Shown one piece after another: positions 57,080 through 64,000 of a DNA stretch of 64,000 nucleotides. The notes below the pieces were generated by a model, which saw only the letters and a list, made by a program, of their open reading frames with translations, was not told the origin of the DNA and searched no databases. The stretch comes from Protonemura montana (lineage: Eukaryota; Arthropoda; Insecta; Plecoptera; Nemouridae). The stretch is taken from positions 11,919,660 to 11,983,659 of the forward strand of contig OX387609.1 in assembly GCA_947568835.1 (NCBI GenBank), read 5' to 3'. A program made the position numbers and the translations under genes. Position 1 is the first letter of the stretch. Each line of letters begins with the position of its first letter.

Positions 57080-60000
57080 ATTGTTGTTGTTGTGGTTGTT
57101 CTTGGCCAGGCTGAAGTCCTCGTGGCTAGAAACCCGACGTATGCTGGAGTTCTCGCGTCCGCATGAGGAAAGTGCCCGCTCCTCCGAGTTGGACCTGTCA
57201 TCGGAAGGAAGGGAATCAGTACCGTAAATATTATTAGAGCCTCTGAATATTTAAATAAATATAATACATAACAAACATTAGAGCTTACCTGACCACCTTG
57301 CGCAAGTCCCTTCCCCCGCAGATCTCGTTGTGCTCTTTGCGCTTGCGCAGGTTTCCAGCGCAAGCGTCGGGCTCGGCAAGCGCAGGCGCCACCTCCATCC
57401 TGCACAACGCAAAGCGCAAGTCAGTCGTCAAGATAATATGAAAATTTTTGTGTCAACATTTTTTAAAAATGAGCATCTAGCATATAAGAGACCTTGACTT
57501 GTTGAATTGAAAAGGTGTTCAACGTAATCGAAGAGGCTGTGGTCCCCTTGCTACAAAGCATGACAGCTGATCTCAAATAACCTGGATACAGCATAGGATC
57601 CAGCCAGCTGATCTCAAATAACCTGAATAGAGCATAGGATCCAGCCAGCTGATCTCAAATAACCTGGATAGAGCATAGGATCCAGCCAGCTGATCTCAAA
57701 TAACCTGGATACAGCATAGGATTCAGGCAGCTGATCTCAAATAACCTGGATAGAGCATAGGATCCAGCCAGCTGATCTTAAATAACCTGGATAGAGCATA
57801 GGATCCAGTTAGCTGATCTCAAATAACCTGGTTAGAGTATAGGATCCAGGCAGCTGATCTCAAATAACCTGGATAGAGCATAGGATCCAGCCAGCTGATC
57901 TCAAATAAACTGGATAGAGCATAGGATCCAGCCAGCTGATCTCAAATAACCTGGATAGAGCCTAGGATCCAGGCAGCTGATCTCAAATAACCTGGATAGA
58001 GCATAGGATCCAGCCAGCTGATCTCAAATAAACTGGATAGAGCATAGGATCCAGCCAGCTGATCTCAAATAACCTGGATAGAGCCTAGGATCCAGCCAGC
58101 TGATCTCAAATAATCTGGATAGACCTGGCTGATTGAAATTGAAGTCATCCATTGTTGGCAACAGGTAAGAGTCCCTAAATCCGAGGTGTCCCTATGATTT
58201 TTGAAACACTTTTTCAACCAATTTTGACCATTAATTTGGTGAAAACTATGAGAACTACCAATGACAACACTTGAAATAGCATGAGCTCTTTGTAAGAATT
58301 CAAAATCTGGTACTCTCAAGATGGCCGCCTTGGCTTCAAAGTGGCTTCATGGCAACTGCTCTTCAGATCATTTGGGATCAGTGGGGGCTTTTCACTTTGG
58401 AAGATGGTCGTTTCACGAGACAAAAACTACTTCAAATAAATCAATAATAGATATAAAAATAATATCAGTTTGAGATCAAATAGTTTTTCAGAAAAGTAGA
58501 CATGAGTCTCAAAACGATTTAAGTGTCATCGCTTGTTTCTTAAAAAAGTGGTCTAGTCTGGTTTAGGCAACCCATGGCAATGCAGATAGCTACTCTCATG
58601 GCCCACCTGTTGTTATCCACCGCGGGGAAGAGGTGCTGAGCTTCCGACAGGATGCGCGCTGTAAGTTCGACGGCAGGGACGCACCGGGCTCCGGCCACCG
58701 CTTCCCGCAGGAGCAGGGGCGCAAACACGGCGGCGATGTTGTCGGCGTGGCGGCACTGGCGCGAGGCTGCCAACTGCAAGGGCACACGTTAGTTTCATCT
58801 TCAAGCTATTGACTGCTAGTAACCACTCTTGTTTAGACTGGGTCATTGGAGTTAGAATTCTAGATATAGTATTTTGTAAACAAAGGATTGAAGTTATGGA
58901 GAACAGGTTTTTATTTTTTAATATTTTTTAATTTCTTGCCAAAATTAACCCTCAAAATGGCTCAATTTGCTAAGGCAAAATGAAAACATGTCTGAAAATT
59001 GGTTTGCTATTTACCAGATATTTTATTCAGAGCCAGGAGTTTGTGGTGATAATAAAACCAAAAATTCTCATTATACATACCAAAAAGTGGTGAATTGGCG
59101 ATGGAACTTTAGGAACAAGTCGCTGTTTGATGTTAAATGAAAAACAAAGTTTGTACACCATGATTATAAAGAATCCAAATGAAGAAACGGTCTATCTCTA
59201 TACTAGGACAGTAGCACACATTAATACTTCTTTCCCCTTGCCCATCTTCAAAGTGAATGACCACACTGCCTTTCTAGTGAAATGACTGATAACATGTCAA
59301 ATCAAATCAAATGTCAAGACTTGCTCTCCCCTCCAAGGATTATTGCTTTTCCCCTCTACCAACCCCATGTGACCATAAACAAGGATGCAGCAACCTTGAG
59401 ACCAAGTGGTGAAATCTCTGAGAATCGAATCTCTGGCATACCTCAGCCGACCCTTATTCTTGGAATTGCACAGACATCTACTTCAAGTCAGTTGATTTGT
59501 ACAAAGATTTACAATTCTGGCATTCTGAGATTTAGGAATGTTTACTATTTAATGAAATCATGGGAATTTATTGTTATTGCCCCAATTCCCACTTAACACA
59601 GGAATTCACAAAAATTTCATAAATGTCTTTAGAACCTATGACATCTAGCATGTCAAGGTCTGCTAGCAAAAAGCTGTAATTAAACATATCGCGTTTTACC
59701 CAGAAATGATAAACTCCTGGCTCTGATTATATTCTATCCAACTCTACCACTATTATTATTATTATTATTATTACTTTACTATATTTTGAACAACATTACT
59801 GACCTACAAAAATCGATGTTATATAATTATAAAATAATTATATTCAATGTACTTATCATTAGCCTATGAACAAACAATCAAATTGTATTATTATGAACAA
59901 TACTAACGTCTCAAAAGCCTCTTGGTTGTACTCCTTGGAGATCCGTCATTCTCATCAAATAAACTGAACTCATCTCAAAAAGCCAGTGTCCAAGTAGCTC

Positions 60001-61564
60001 AATGGTTTAGACCAACACCCACGACAGGTGGAGATCGGGGTCCGAGTCCCGTTTGGGCATACATTTTTGAGACGGTTATTAGTGTTCCTAATAATAAAAA
60101 CATCCCGCGTATTGCAAGCATTTGCAATTTAAATAAGATTTCAAATAATAAACAAGTTGAACCCTTAGTCTACAAGATAGAAGATTTCTATAATACTAGC
60201 TTCAATGGTAGAGCCAGGCAAAGTCTGAAAAGATTGGTCCGTTTCTTGACATTTTCACTCTAATTTTGCGACACCTTGTTCTCCCTGAAATGCACCTGGT
60301 CAATCAGCGTGAAAGCAATAATTTATCGACCTTGCAACTACAATTATCCATTGTTGGCTCAGGGTTGTACAAAGTTCGAGTCGGGTTACCAAGAAAGTAA
60401 AGAAATGCAGAGATTGTTGTCCTCGAGGGATGCTCACCGTGCATCGTAGCAGGAACCTCGCGAGGAACGCCAGCAGGCGGCGGTGTTCGGGCGGCAACGA
60501 GTCCAGCGTGTCGGCAACGGCCATCCGCCACTCATTCAGCGGACTCTCGGCAAACTCTGAAGACAAACAAACGTCGAGACGGTGAGAACACCACGGGAAC
60601 AGCTCGAGCAGCAGGTCACGTGGACTCCAGTGCTTGTTGTCGGCATTTTAAATTTGGGTATTAAAGTTCGAGATAACACTTTTTTGTGTTGTTAAAGTAC
60701 ACGTAAAGACTGTTTAGGGACATGAAAGAGCAGAAATACACTGTTTTGGGGTATCTAAGTGCGGTTAAAGTTGTCCACCAAAGCACTTACTGTGGTGTAC
60801 GGCCAGCAGTCTCTCGGCCACCTCCAGCGTGACCACTGGCTCGGGCAGCTCGCGCAGCCAGAGCTTCAGCAGCTGCGCGGCGGAGTGGACGTCGGCGACG
60901 CCCTCCAAGTCAGCGTCCCCGGAACGCTCGAACTGCGCGCGCAATCGTTCCACGAGGCGTGGCTTGCCGGCTGACAGGCGGAACAGTCCGCCGCAGTGCA
61001 GGCCTGCGCATTGGGATTAGATTGAACTAGAGCTGGGTTTATAGGTAAGTCGATATTCTGATCATTTTGCTCCTTATACCCATGTGGCATCCACAGGTAT
61101 GAGAGGGTTAAAGCAAACCCAATTGAAATCACTAACAGCCATTTCACAACAAAAGCATTGGACAACAGGAATCCAAACCAAATTTGTAAATTTAGTTCAA
61201 ATCAAAGCAAGCGCTAAATACAAAAAAAATGAAGAAAAAACAAAAAACACGTAAATGTCCACTCACCGTGCCCCTCGATGTAGCCACAGAGTCTCAAGGC
61301 CACGTCCGGCACGCCCTCCCCTCCTCCCGGTTGCTCTGCAACGCGCACGCCAAACGCGTGAGGTCTACGATTGCGCGCCATCAAGGAGCCAGCCAAAAGG
61401 CGCTTGACTCGCGCGAGCCGTCCCTCGTCAGGGGCGGGGCTACGAGGGGCGGGGAATGCCGCCAGACATGCGCACTCGTCGTCGGCACTCGACGCCCCGC
61501 CCCCGACTCCGCCCCCGCAGAACGTCGGGCGGCGCATGCTCCGACGCCCGCTGGACGAGCCACA
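48125..61564 (-). CDS. FAM13: FAM13 homologue, RhoGAP protein (14 exons, 833 aa, 5' end not found)
   Basis: Exons: 61267-61564, 60791-61003, 60438-60556, 58607-58773, 57289-57399, 57005-57194, 56341-56577, 54087-54188, 53420-53589, 52884-53023, 50721-50803, 49818-50033, 48829-49061, 48125-48347. All junction phases agree (2502 nt). RhoGAP spans about residues 70-265, with arginine finger R108 in GGLFRLSAG, Lys and Arg in LLKLWLRELPEPV, and Asn in DNIAAVFAP; it should therefore be able to stimulate Rho-family GTP hydrolysis. The middle is low-complexity with a 14-Asn run. The FAM13 signature is unmistakable: RFDERFEREFGYRPSHADK (about 546-564), RPLYDRYRALK, and a C-terminal EEKRSLRRELRDLEADF, GRKLQREDR, YKRAKARLRLLQAL block. 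The first exon found begins at an acceptor, so upstream coding exons are missing or lie beyond 64000. The 102-nt exon at 54087-54188 is supported only by phase and splice sites. Confidence 0.9.
48528..48620 (-). mobile_element. tRNA-SINE tail fragment in a FAM13 intron
   Basis: ATTAAATTGCAAATGCTTGTG, then AAGTATTTTATGATAAGGAACAC. A diverged tail with part of the middle. Confidence 0.5.
49530..49660. mobile_element. Foldback element in a FAM13 intron
   Basis: Inner arms GTTTCGGCTGTTGCCTT and AAGGCAACAGCCGAAAC flank a short loop (CATCACTGAAGAGTTA). An outer, weaker inverted match joins GACAGTGGATAC to a TCTCCACTATC segment. Confidence 0.6.
50083..50280 (-). mobile_element. 5S-SINE heads in a FAM13 intron
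   Basis: Two head units linked by the SINE spacer (CTCTCTACCGAACAGAACTA), ending at CCAAACCGTTCGGT. The first comes within about 50 bp of the exon starting at 50033. Confidence 0.75.
50285..50560 (+). pseudogene. Decayed LINE-type ORF tail in a purine-rich stretch
   Basis: The frame from 50303 reads MKEERLPKNILSLEYERRRR, then GRPRER followed by a TGA where the family has Trp, then IQKVQADVEERGGK and further stops. The P-K-L...GRP...W pattern matches the extreme C-terminus of retrotransposon polyproteins. Three in-frame stops show decay. The purine-rich strand is explained by this Arg/Glu/Lys-rich code. Confidence 0.55.
51334..51500 (+). repeat. Left terminal inverted repeat of the THAP transposon
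   Basis: About 167 bp, matching 52674-52839 in inverse orientation with only scattered mismatches. It contains an AT-rich outer part and an inner TTTTTGGCGCGAAGCTCCG segment, then GTGACGTCAGAGATAGG, which includes a CRE-like TGACGTCA. Confidence 0.9.
51666..52307 (+). CDS. THAP-domain protein of the transposon (213 aa)
   Basis: A single open frame. The N-terminus is a full THAP zinc finger (C2CH, about residues 1-90). The zinc ligands are the first cysteine pair (C-x4-C in NHCVVYQC) and a C-x2-H pair in CSAHF. The conserved Trp lies in YRQWLHK, and an AVPT-box equivalent reads TAVPSLL. The middle is basic and Pro-rich with a PPKKRQK stretch that could be a nuclear signal. The C-terminus is acidic, Ser-rich and short, ending DDDHMM. 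THAP domains bind DNA in P-element and Kolobok transposases and in domesticated derivatives. The catalytic part expected downstream is absent, so this may be a DNA-binding remnant able to occupy the element's own ends (inference). Confidence 0.85.
   Translation: MVNNHCVVYQCSNTKGPFSFHKFPDKNKFPGMYRQWLHKVNRTDFVPRKSSCVCSAHFQEDDFEIRNKLKLQLMGDAVKSRPILKKTAVPSLLMTGKSHSNVCPPPKKRQKSMFLINKEKEELLDHVPDYLNEPSTSKSHPNPRVKPIAITSQAPGDPFSREISTQCELGIETLRRVCLENEESSSETDTSESELQNLDESFKLNSEDDDHMM
52270..52587 (-). CDS. P2X7-type cysteine-rich (ballast/P2RX7_C-like) domain protein, truncated (105 aa)
   Basis: Starts MAMAGPFSL (two close Met codons) near the right inverted repeat. The core has the P2X7 C-terminal zinc-domain signature: a WCTCGNC motif, then ESHCCKE, an ALCQNDECITEH segment and a following FDVI..IDVL stretch. 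In the P2X7 cytoplasmic domain about 70 further residues with more Cys pairs follow. Here the frame ends 10 residues later, reading through the antisense of the THAP gene's tail. That places a deletion junction near 52290-52310. Stand-alone genes of this domain are widespread in invertebrates. Its presence as a partner gene inside a THAP transposon is the notable point. Confidence 0.75.
   Translation of the reverse strand: MAMAGPFSLDPKFTQSEIEENICKKADERRLQESFVGRAGNTSWCTCGNCVAMDSDVESHCCKEPPQIRALCQNDECITEHGSFDVITKSIDVLTSCDHHPHYLV
52674..52839 (-). repeat. Right terminal inverted repeat of the THAP transposon
   Basis: The partner of the left repeat, ending GGTGGTCCT before TTAA. The same CRE-like TGACGTCA is kept. 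Each repeat probably supplies the promoter for the gene facing inward from it (inference). Confidence 0.9.
53155..53420 (+). repeat. 67-69-bp tandem repeat, four copies
   Basis: GACAGGAGCAGCC recurs at 53172, 53241, 53309 and 53376. The array runs up to the donor of the FAM13 exon starting at 53420. Confidence 0.85.
54620..54856 (-). mobile_element. MITE-like element with internal 92-bp repeats (copy 3)
   Basis: Reverse copy with about two units. Ends are CCCGGTTTTATCAAAAT and ATTTTGGTAAAAACCC. Lies in a FAM13 intron. Confidence 0.75.
55882..55968 (+). mobile_element. tRNA-SINE tail fragment in a FAM13 intron
   Basis: GAGGTTATTAGAGTTCCTAA through GCAAGCGTTTGCAATTTAAA, close to the family consensus. 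Confidence 0.6.
56605..56900 (+). repeat. 114-bp tandem repeat, ~2.5 copies (locus B, FAM13 intron)
   Basis: Same unit as 1229-1640 (TTCTCAATTCTGCT; GGTAGCCATGGAGATGCTGA), 55 kb away, starting about 28 bp from the FAM13 exon boundary at 56577. Confidence 0.85.
57566..58128 (+). repeat. 41-bp minisatellite, ~13.7 copies
   Basis: Unit GGATCCAGCCAGCTGATCTC, AAATAACCTGGATAGAGCAT. In the FAM13 intron between 57399 and 58607. Confidence 0.95.
58800..59980. other. FAM13 intron without recognisable elements
   Basis: AT-rich. It contains a short (ATT)n run at 59753-59775 and nothing else I can assign. Confidence 0.4.
59985..60150 (+). mobile_element. tRNA-derived SINE, best complete copy
   Basis: Head GTAGCTCAATGGTTTAGACC (A box) and GGGGTCCGAGTCCC (B box), then TGGGCATACATTTTTGAGAC, AGTGTTCCTAATAATAAAAA and the tail GCAAGCATTTGCAATTTAAA. 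This is a class of pol III-transcribed SINE. Confidence 0.75.
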
Positions 61565-61754
61565 CTGCAGGCAGAAGAGATCAGAGTCAACTTTTATTTT
61601 TCAATTCACAAATATCAAATTTTGTATCGCGCTTTTTTACCACAAAGCCCTGGGGGCTCATCTGTGGGTTTCAGAGTTTTGAAACATATAATTTTGATTT
61701 TTGATTACGTAGGGCGGACGGATAATTACAGATTAAAGTAAAAAAAAAATATTT

Positions 61755-61925
61755 CAACTGGGTTTTGAATGCTAAGTAAAGGACAACTAAATTTCCCGAC
61801 GTTTCGTAACATATACTAGTTACTTCTTCAAGGGTTGGAGCAGTCCTTGAAGAAGTAACTAGTTTATGTTACGAAACGTCGGGAAATTTAGTTGTCCTTT
61901 ACTCCAAACCCATTTCTAATAGTTT
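61755..61925. mobile_element. Foldback form of the GCTAAG-family MITE
   Basis: Two arms of about 58 bp (61776-61834 and 61845-61902) are near-perfect inverse complements around a loop of about 10 nt (TTGGAGCAGT). The left end TCAACTGGGTTTTGAATGCT matches the MITE at 18852. It lies upstream of the first FAM13 exon found. Confidence 0.75.
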
Positions 61926-61999
61926 TTGTTTAAACTAGTGCTAAGAATAAATCAAGTAAAAATGAGTCTAAAAACCATCATCCTGATTAAATTATTTGC

Positions 62000-62600
62000 A
62001 AATTCTACTTTAGTTGATGGGGTGAGGGTCCATACCACCAACATCATCTAGCTTAACCTGGTTTTAATTCGACCTAGAGGTCATATTCATTTTTACAGAT
62101 TTTCTGAAATAATTAAAAGAAGATAATTACTCAAATACTCAAACGAAAATGAAATTTTATAACCGAATTAAAAAACGATGAAGATGTATTAACTATCAAA
62201 TGCAAAGTCTTTCAATAAACTATCGGTTGTTATTGTGGCTGATTCTAGAATCTAGAAAAACGAGTGAAACGAATGTGAATTTCCAAGAGACCGAAATACC
62301 ATTGACGTTGACAACGCACTTTTAAATGTGAAAGCTAACAATGTATCCCCGACTTTACAACACCGAACCAGAGTCACGGTTCCGAGATCCGCCGCTGGGC
62401 CCCCTAGATACTACGCCACTGGTCGTCAGTTGCCAAGGTGACCCCCAAGTAAACAGCGGCGCACGTCAAGTGTTTTTGCGCACTGTCTATTTCGGTGCTG
62501 GCCCTAGGGCATTCCATTCAAACCGCGTACATCGTTAATGGCAAGGCATGAACCAGAACAAAATGTTGCTACCACAGCGGCCGGCATGTTTATTGCTTGT
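62000..62600. other. Stretch upstream of the first FAM13 exon found
   Basis: No exon with a matching phase-0 donor could be recognised here. The missing FAM13 start may lie beyond 64000. Confidence 0.35.
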
Positions 62601-62611
62601 TGCCATGTTAG

Positions 62612-63165
62612 TTAATGAAGTTAAGCAACACAGCGCTGGGTCAGGTATTGGATGGGTGACCACCGAGTGGTTTGCCGTGTTGGAAACACCGGTCCTCGTG
62701 AGATCACCGAAGTTATGCAAAACTGCGCTGGGTTAGTTATTAGATGGGTGACTATCATACACATGACCAGTTCTGTTCGGGAGAGAGGTTGGAGGGATGA
62801 AAGTTAAGCAACACTGCGCTGGGTCAGGTATTGGATGGGTGACCATCATACACATGACCAGTTCTGTTCGGGAGAGAGGTTGGAGGGATGAAAGTTTGTA
62901 CAGCAACTTCACACGCCTTGATTATCAACCTCTCGACAGCATGGATTTGTGAAGGAATCCTGTTGTTCGCGTTTTACCGTCCTTCGGAAGGGACGTTAAG
63001 CCGGTGGTCCCCTTGGTGCTCTTCGACTGGAGTAGGCTACGTGCCGGCACCGGGTTTCCCATTCATCCTTCTAAGCTAGGTTGCGCTAACTTCAATGCCA
63101 TTCACCTAACCCATTAGCGCGAGACCTAGGCTAAAGCAGTGCGTCGTTAAACAAAGATGCCTATT
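62612..63165 (+). mobile_element. 5S-SINE with three heads and complete body
   Basis: Heads at about 62620, 62711 and 62803 (period about 91 bp) mix two spacer types: one extended-5S spacer (CCGTGTTGGAAACACCGG) and two SINE-linker spacers. A full body ends near GCGTCGTTAAACAAAG. Confidence 0.85.
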
Positions 63166-63639
63166 AAAACCGCGACAAAATAAACAAACGCTTTGCCAGG
63201 AATGTGTTGTTGTTATTCTTCGTTTGATTAGGGGCAGTGATGAGGCGTGGTAGGGGTTGGGGAGTGGGATGGGGAGGGGGGAGGGGGGCATCGCCCAGCG
63301 GCGCTGAAAATAGTCTGCCCGTTGTTATTTGTTGTCATAGCAACTAAACAAGATGACGTCAATGGTGGTCACAAGGCGTGGTTTTTTTCAGTGACCTTGG
63401 CCGTGAGCGAAACTCCACACGATGTGTTTAACGACGCACTAGACGCTTAGCGAACGTGTCCGTTACTTAGCGCCTACTGCTAACACTGGAAGTATCTTTC
63501 TTTGGCGCCATCTTGGAATAGTGTTTTGTAAAGCAGCTAATGGCGATCCGTGCTGTAGCGATTTAGACAAAATTCAAAGCATTTACTGTGATTGGAACAA
63601 AATTTTTAAATCAAATCGGCCGGTTTGATGACACATTGC

Positions 63640-63965
63640 TTGGTGGTCACCCATCTAATGTCCGTCTCGGAGCAGTGTTGCTTAACTGCAATCTATCCGA
63701 CCTCATTCCTGAACAGAACTGGCCGTGTGCATGGTCACCCATCCAATACCTGACCCAGCGCCGTGTTGCTTAACTTTCATCCCTCCAACCTCTCTCCCGA
63801 ACAGAACTGGTCATGTGTATGATGGTCACCCATCCAATACCTGACCCAGCGCAGTTTTGCTTAACTTTCATCCCTACAACCTCTCTCCCGAACAGAACTG
63901 GTCATGTGTATGATGGTCACCCATCCAATACCTGACCCAGCGCAGTGTTGCTTAACTTGATTAAG
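63640..63965 (-). mobile_element. 5S-SINE multi-head array
   Basis: At least three heads with an exact 91-bp period (GGTCACCC at 63733, 63824, 63915) separated by the SINE linker. No body is present before the window edge region. Confidence 0.8.
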
Positions 63966-64000
63966 TTTGGTACCACCGTTGAGTGTAGAGGTTATAGGTA

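Overview
The window is eukaryotic nuclear DNA. Coding exons are short, bounded by GT/AG splice sites, and buried in introns full of tandem repeats and dispersed mobile elements. Three genes encode takeout/JHBP-like proteins, a family typical of arthropods, so the host is most likely an arthropod with a repeat-rich genome. The species cannot be named from the sequence.

All host genes lie on the minus strand. Three takeout/JHBP-like secreted lipid-binder genes form a loose cluster: 4868-12062 (6 exons, 251 aa), 31166-36715 (4 exons, 244 aa) and 39573-44949 (4 exons, 273 aa). Between the first and second sits a secreted Ig-sushi-trypsin-like protease gene (20565-27044, 6 exons) with an in-frame TAG in its Ig exon. 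The right third (48125-61564) is the FAM13 homologue: RhoGAP domain, low-complexity middle, and two conserved C-terminal FAM13 blocks. Fourteen exons give 833 codons, and the 5' end was not found. Every exon junction was checked by hand for phase. The totals (756, 735, 822, 1482 and 2502 nt) all divide by three.

The rest is mobile and tandem DNA. (i) A 1506-bp TTAA-flanked transposon (51334-52839) with about 166-bp terminal inverted repeats carries two convergent genes, a THAP-domain protein and a truncated P2X7-type cysteine-rich (ballast) domain. It lies inside a FAM13 intron. (ii) A 5S-rRNA-derived SINE has more than a dozen copies, several with tandemly multiplied 5S heads. (iii) A tRNA-derived SINE has a conserved tail. 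(iv) A MITE-like family carries an internal 92-bp tandem repeat (three loci). (v) Foldback elements, LINE 3' fragments, a Harbinger transposase remnant and a second THAP remnant are present. (vi) About a dozen minisatellites (14 to 292 bp units) are nearly all intronic.

The takeout-like proteins and the protease should be secreted; FAM13 should be intracellular and act on Rho GTPases. No functional link between the two groups is visible. Shared orientation, paralogy and complementary intron loss show that the takeout genes arose by local duplication.
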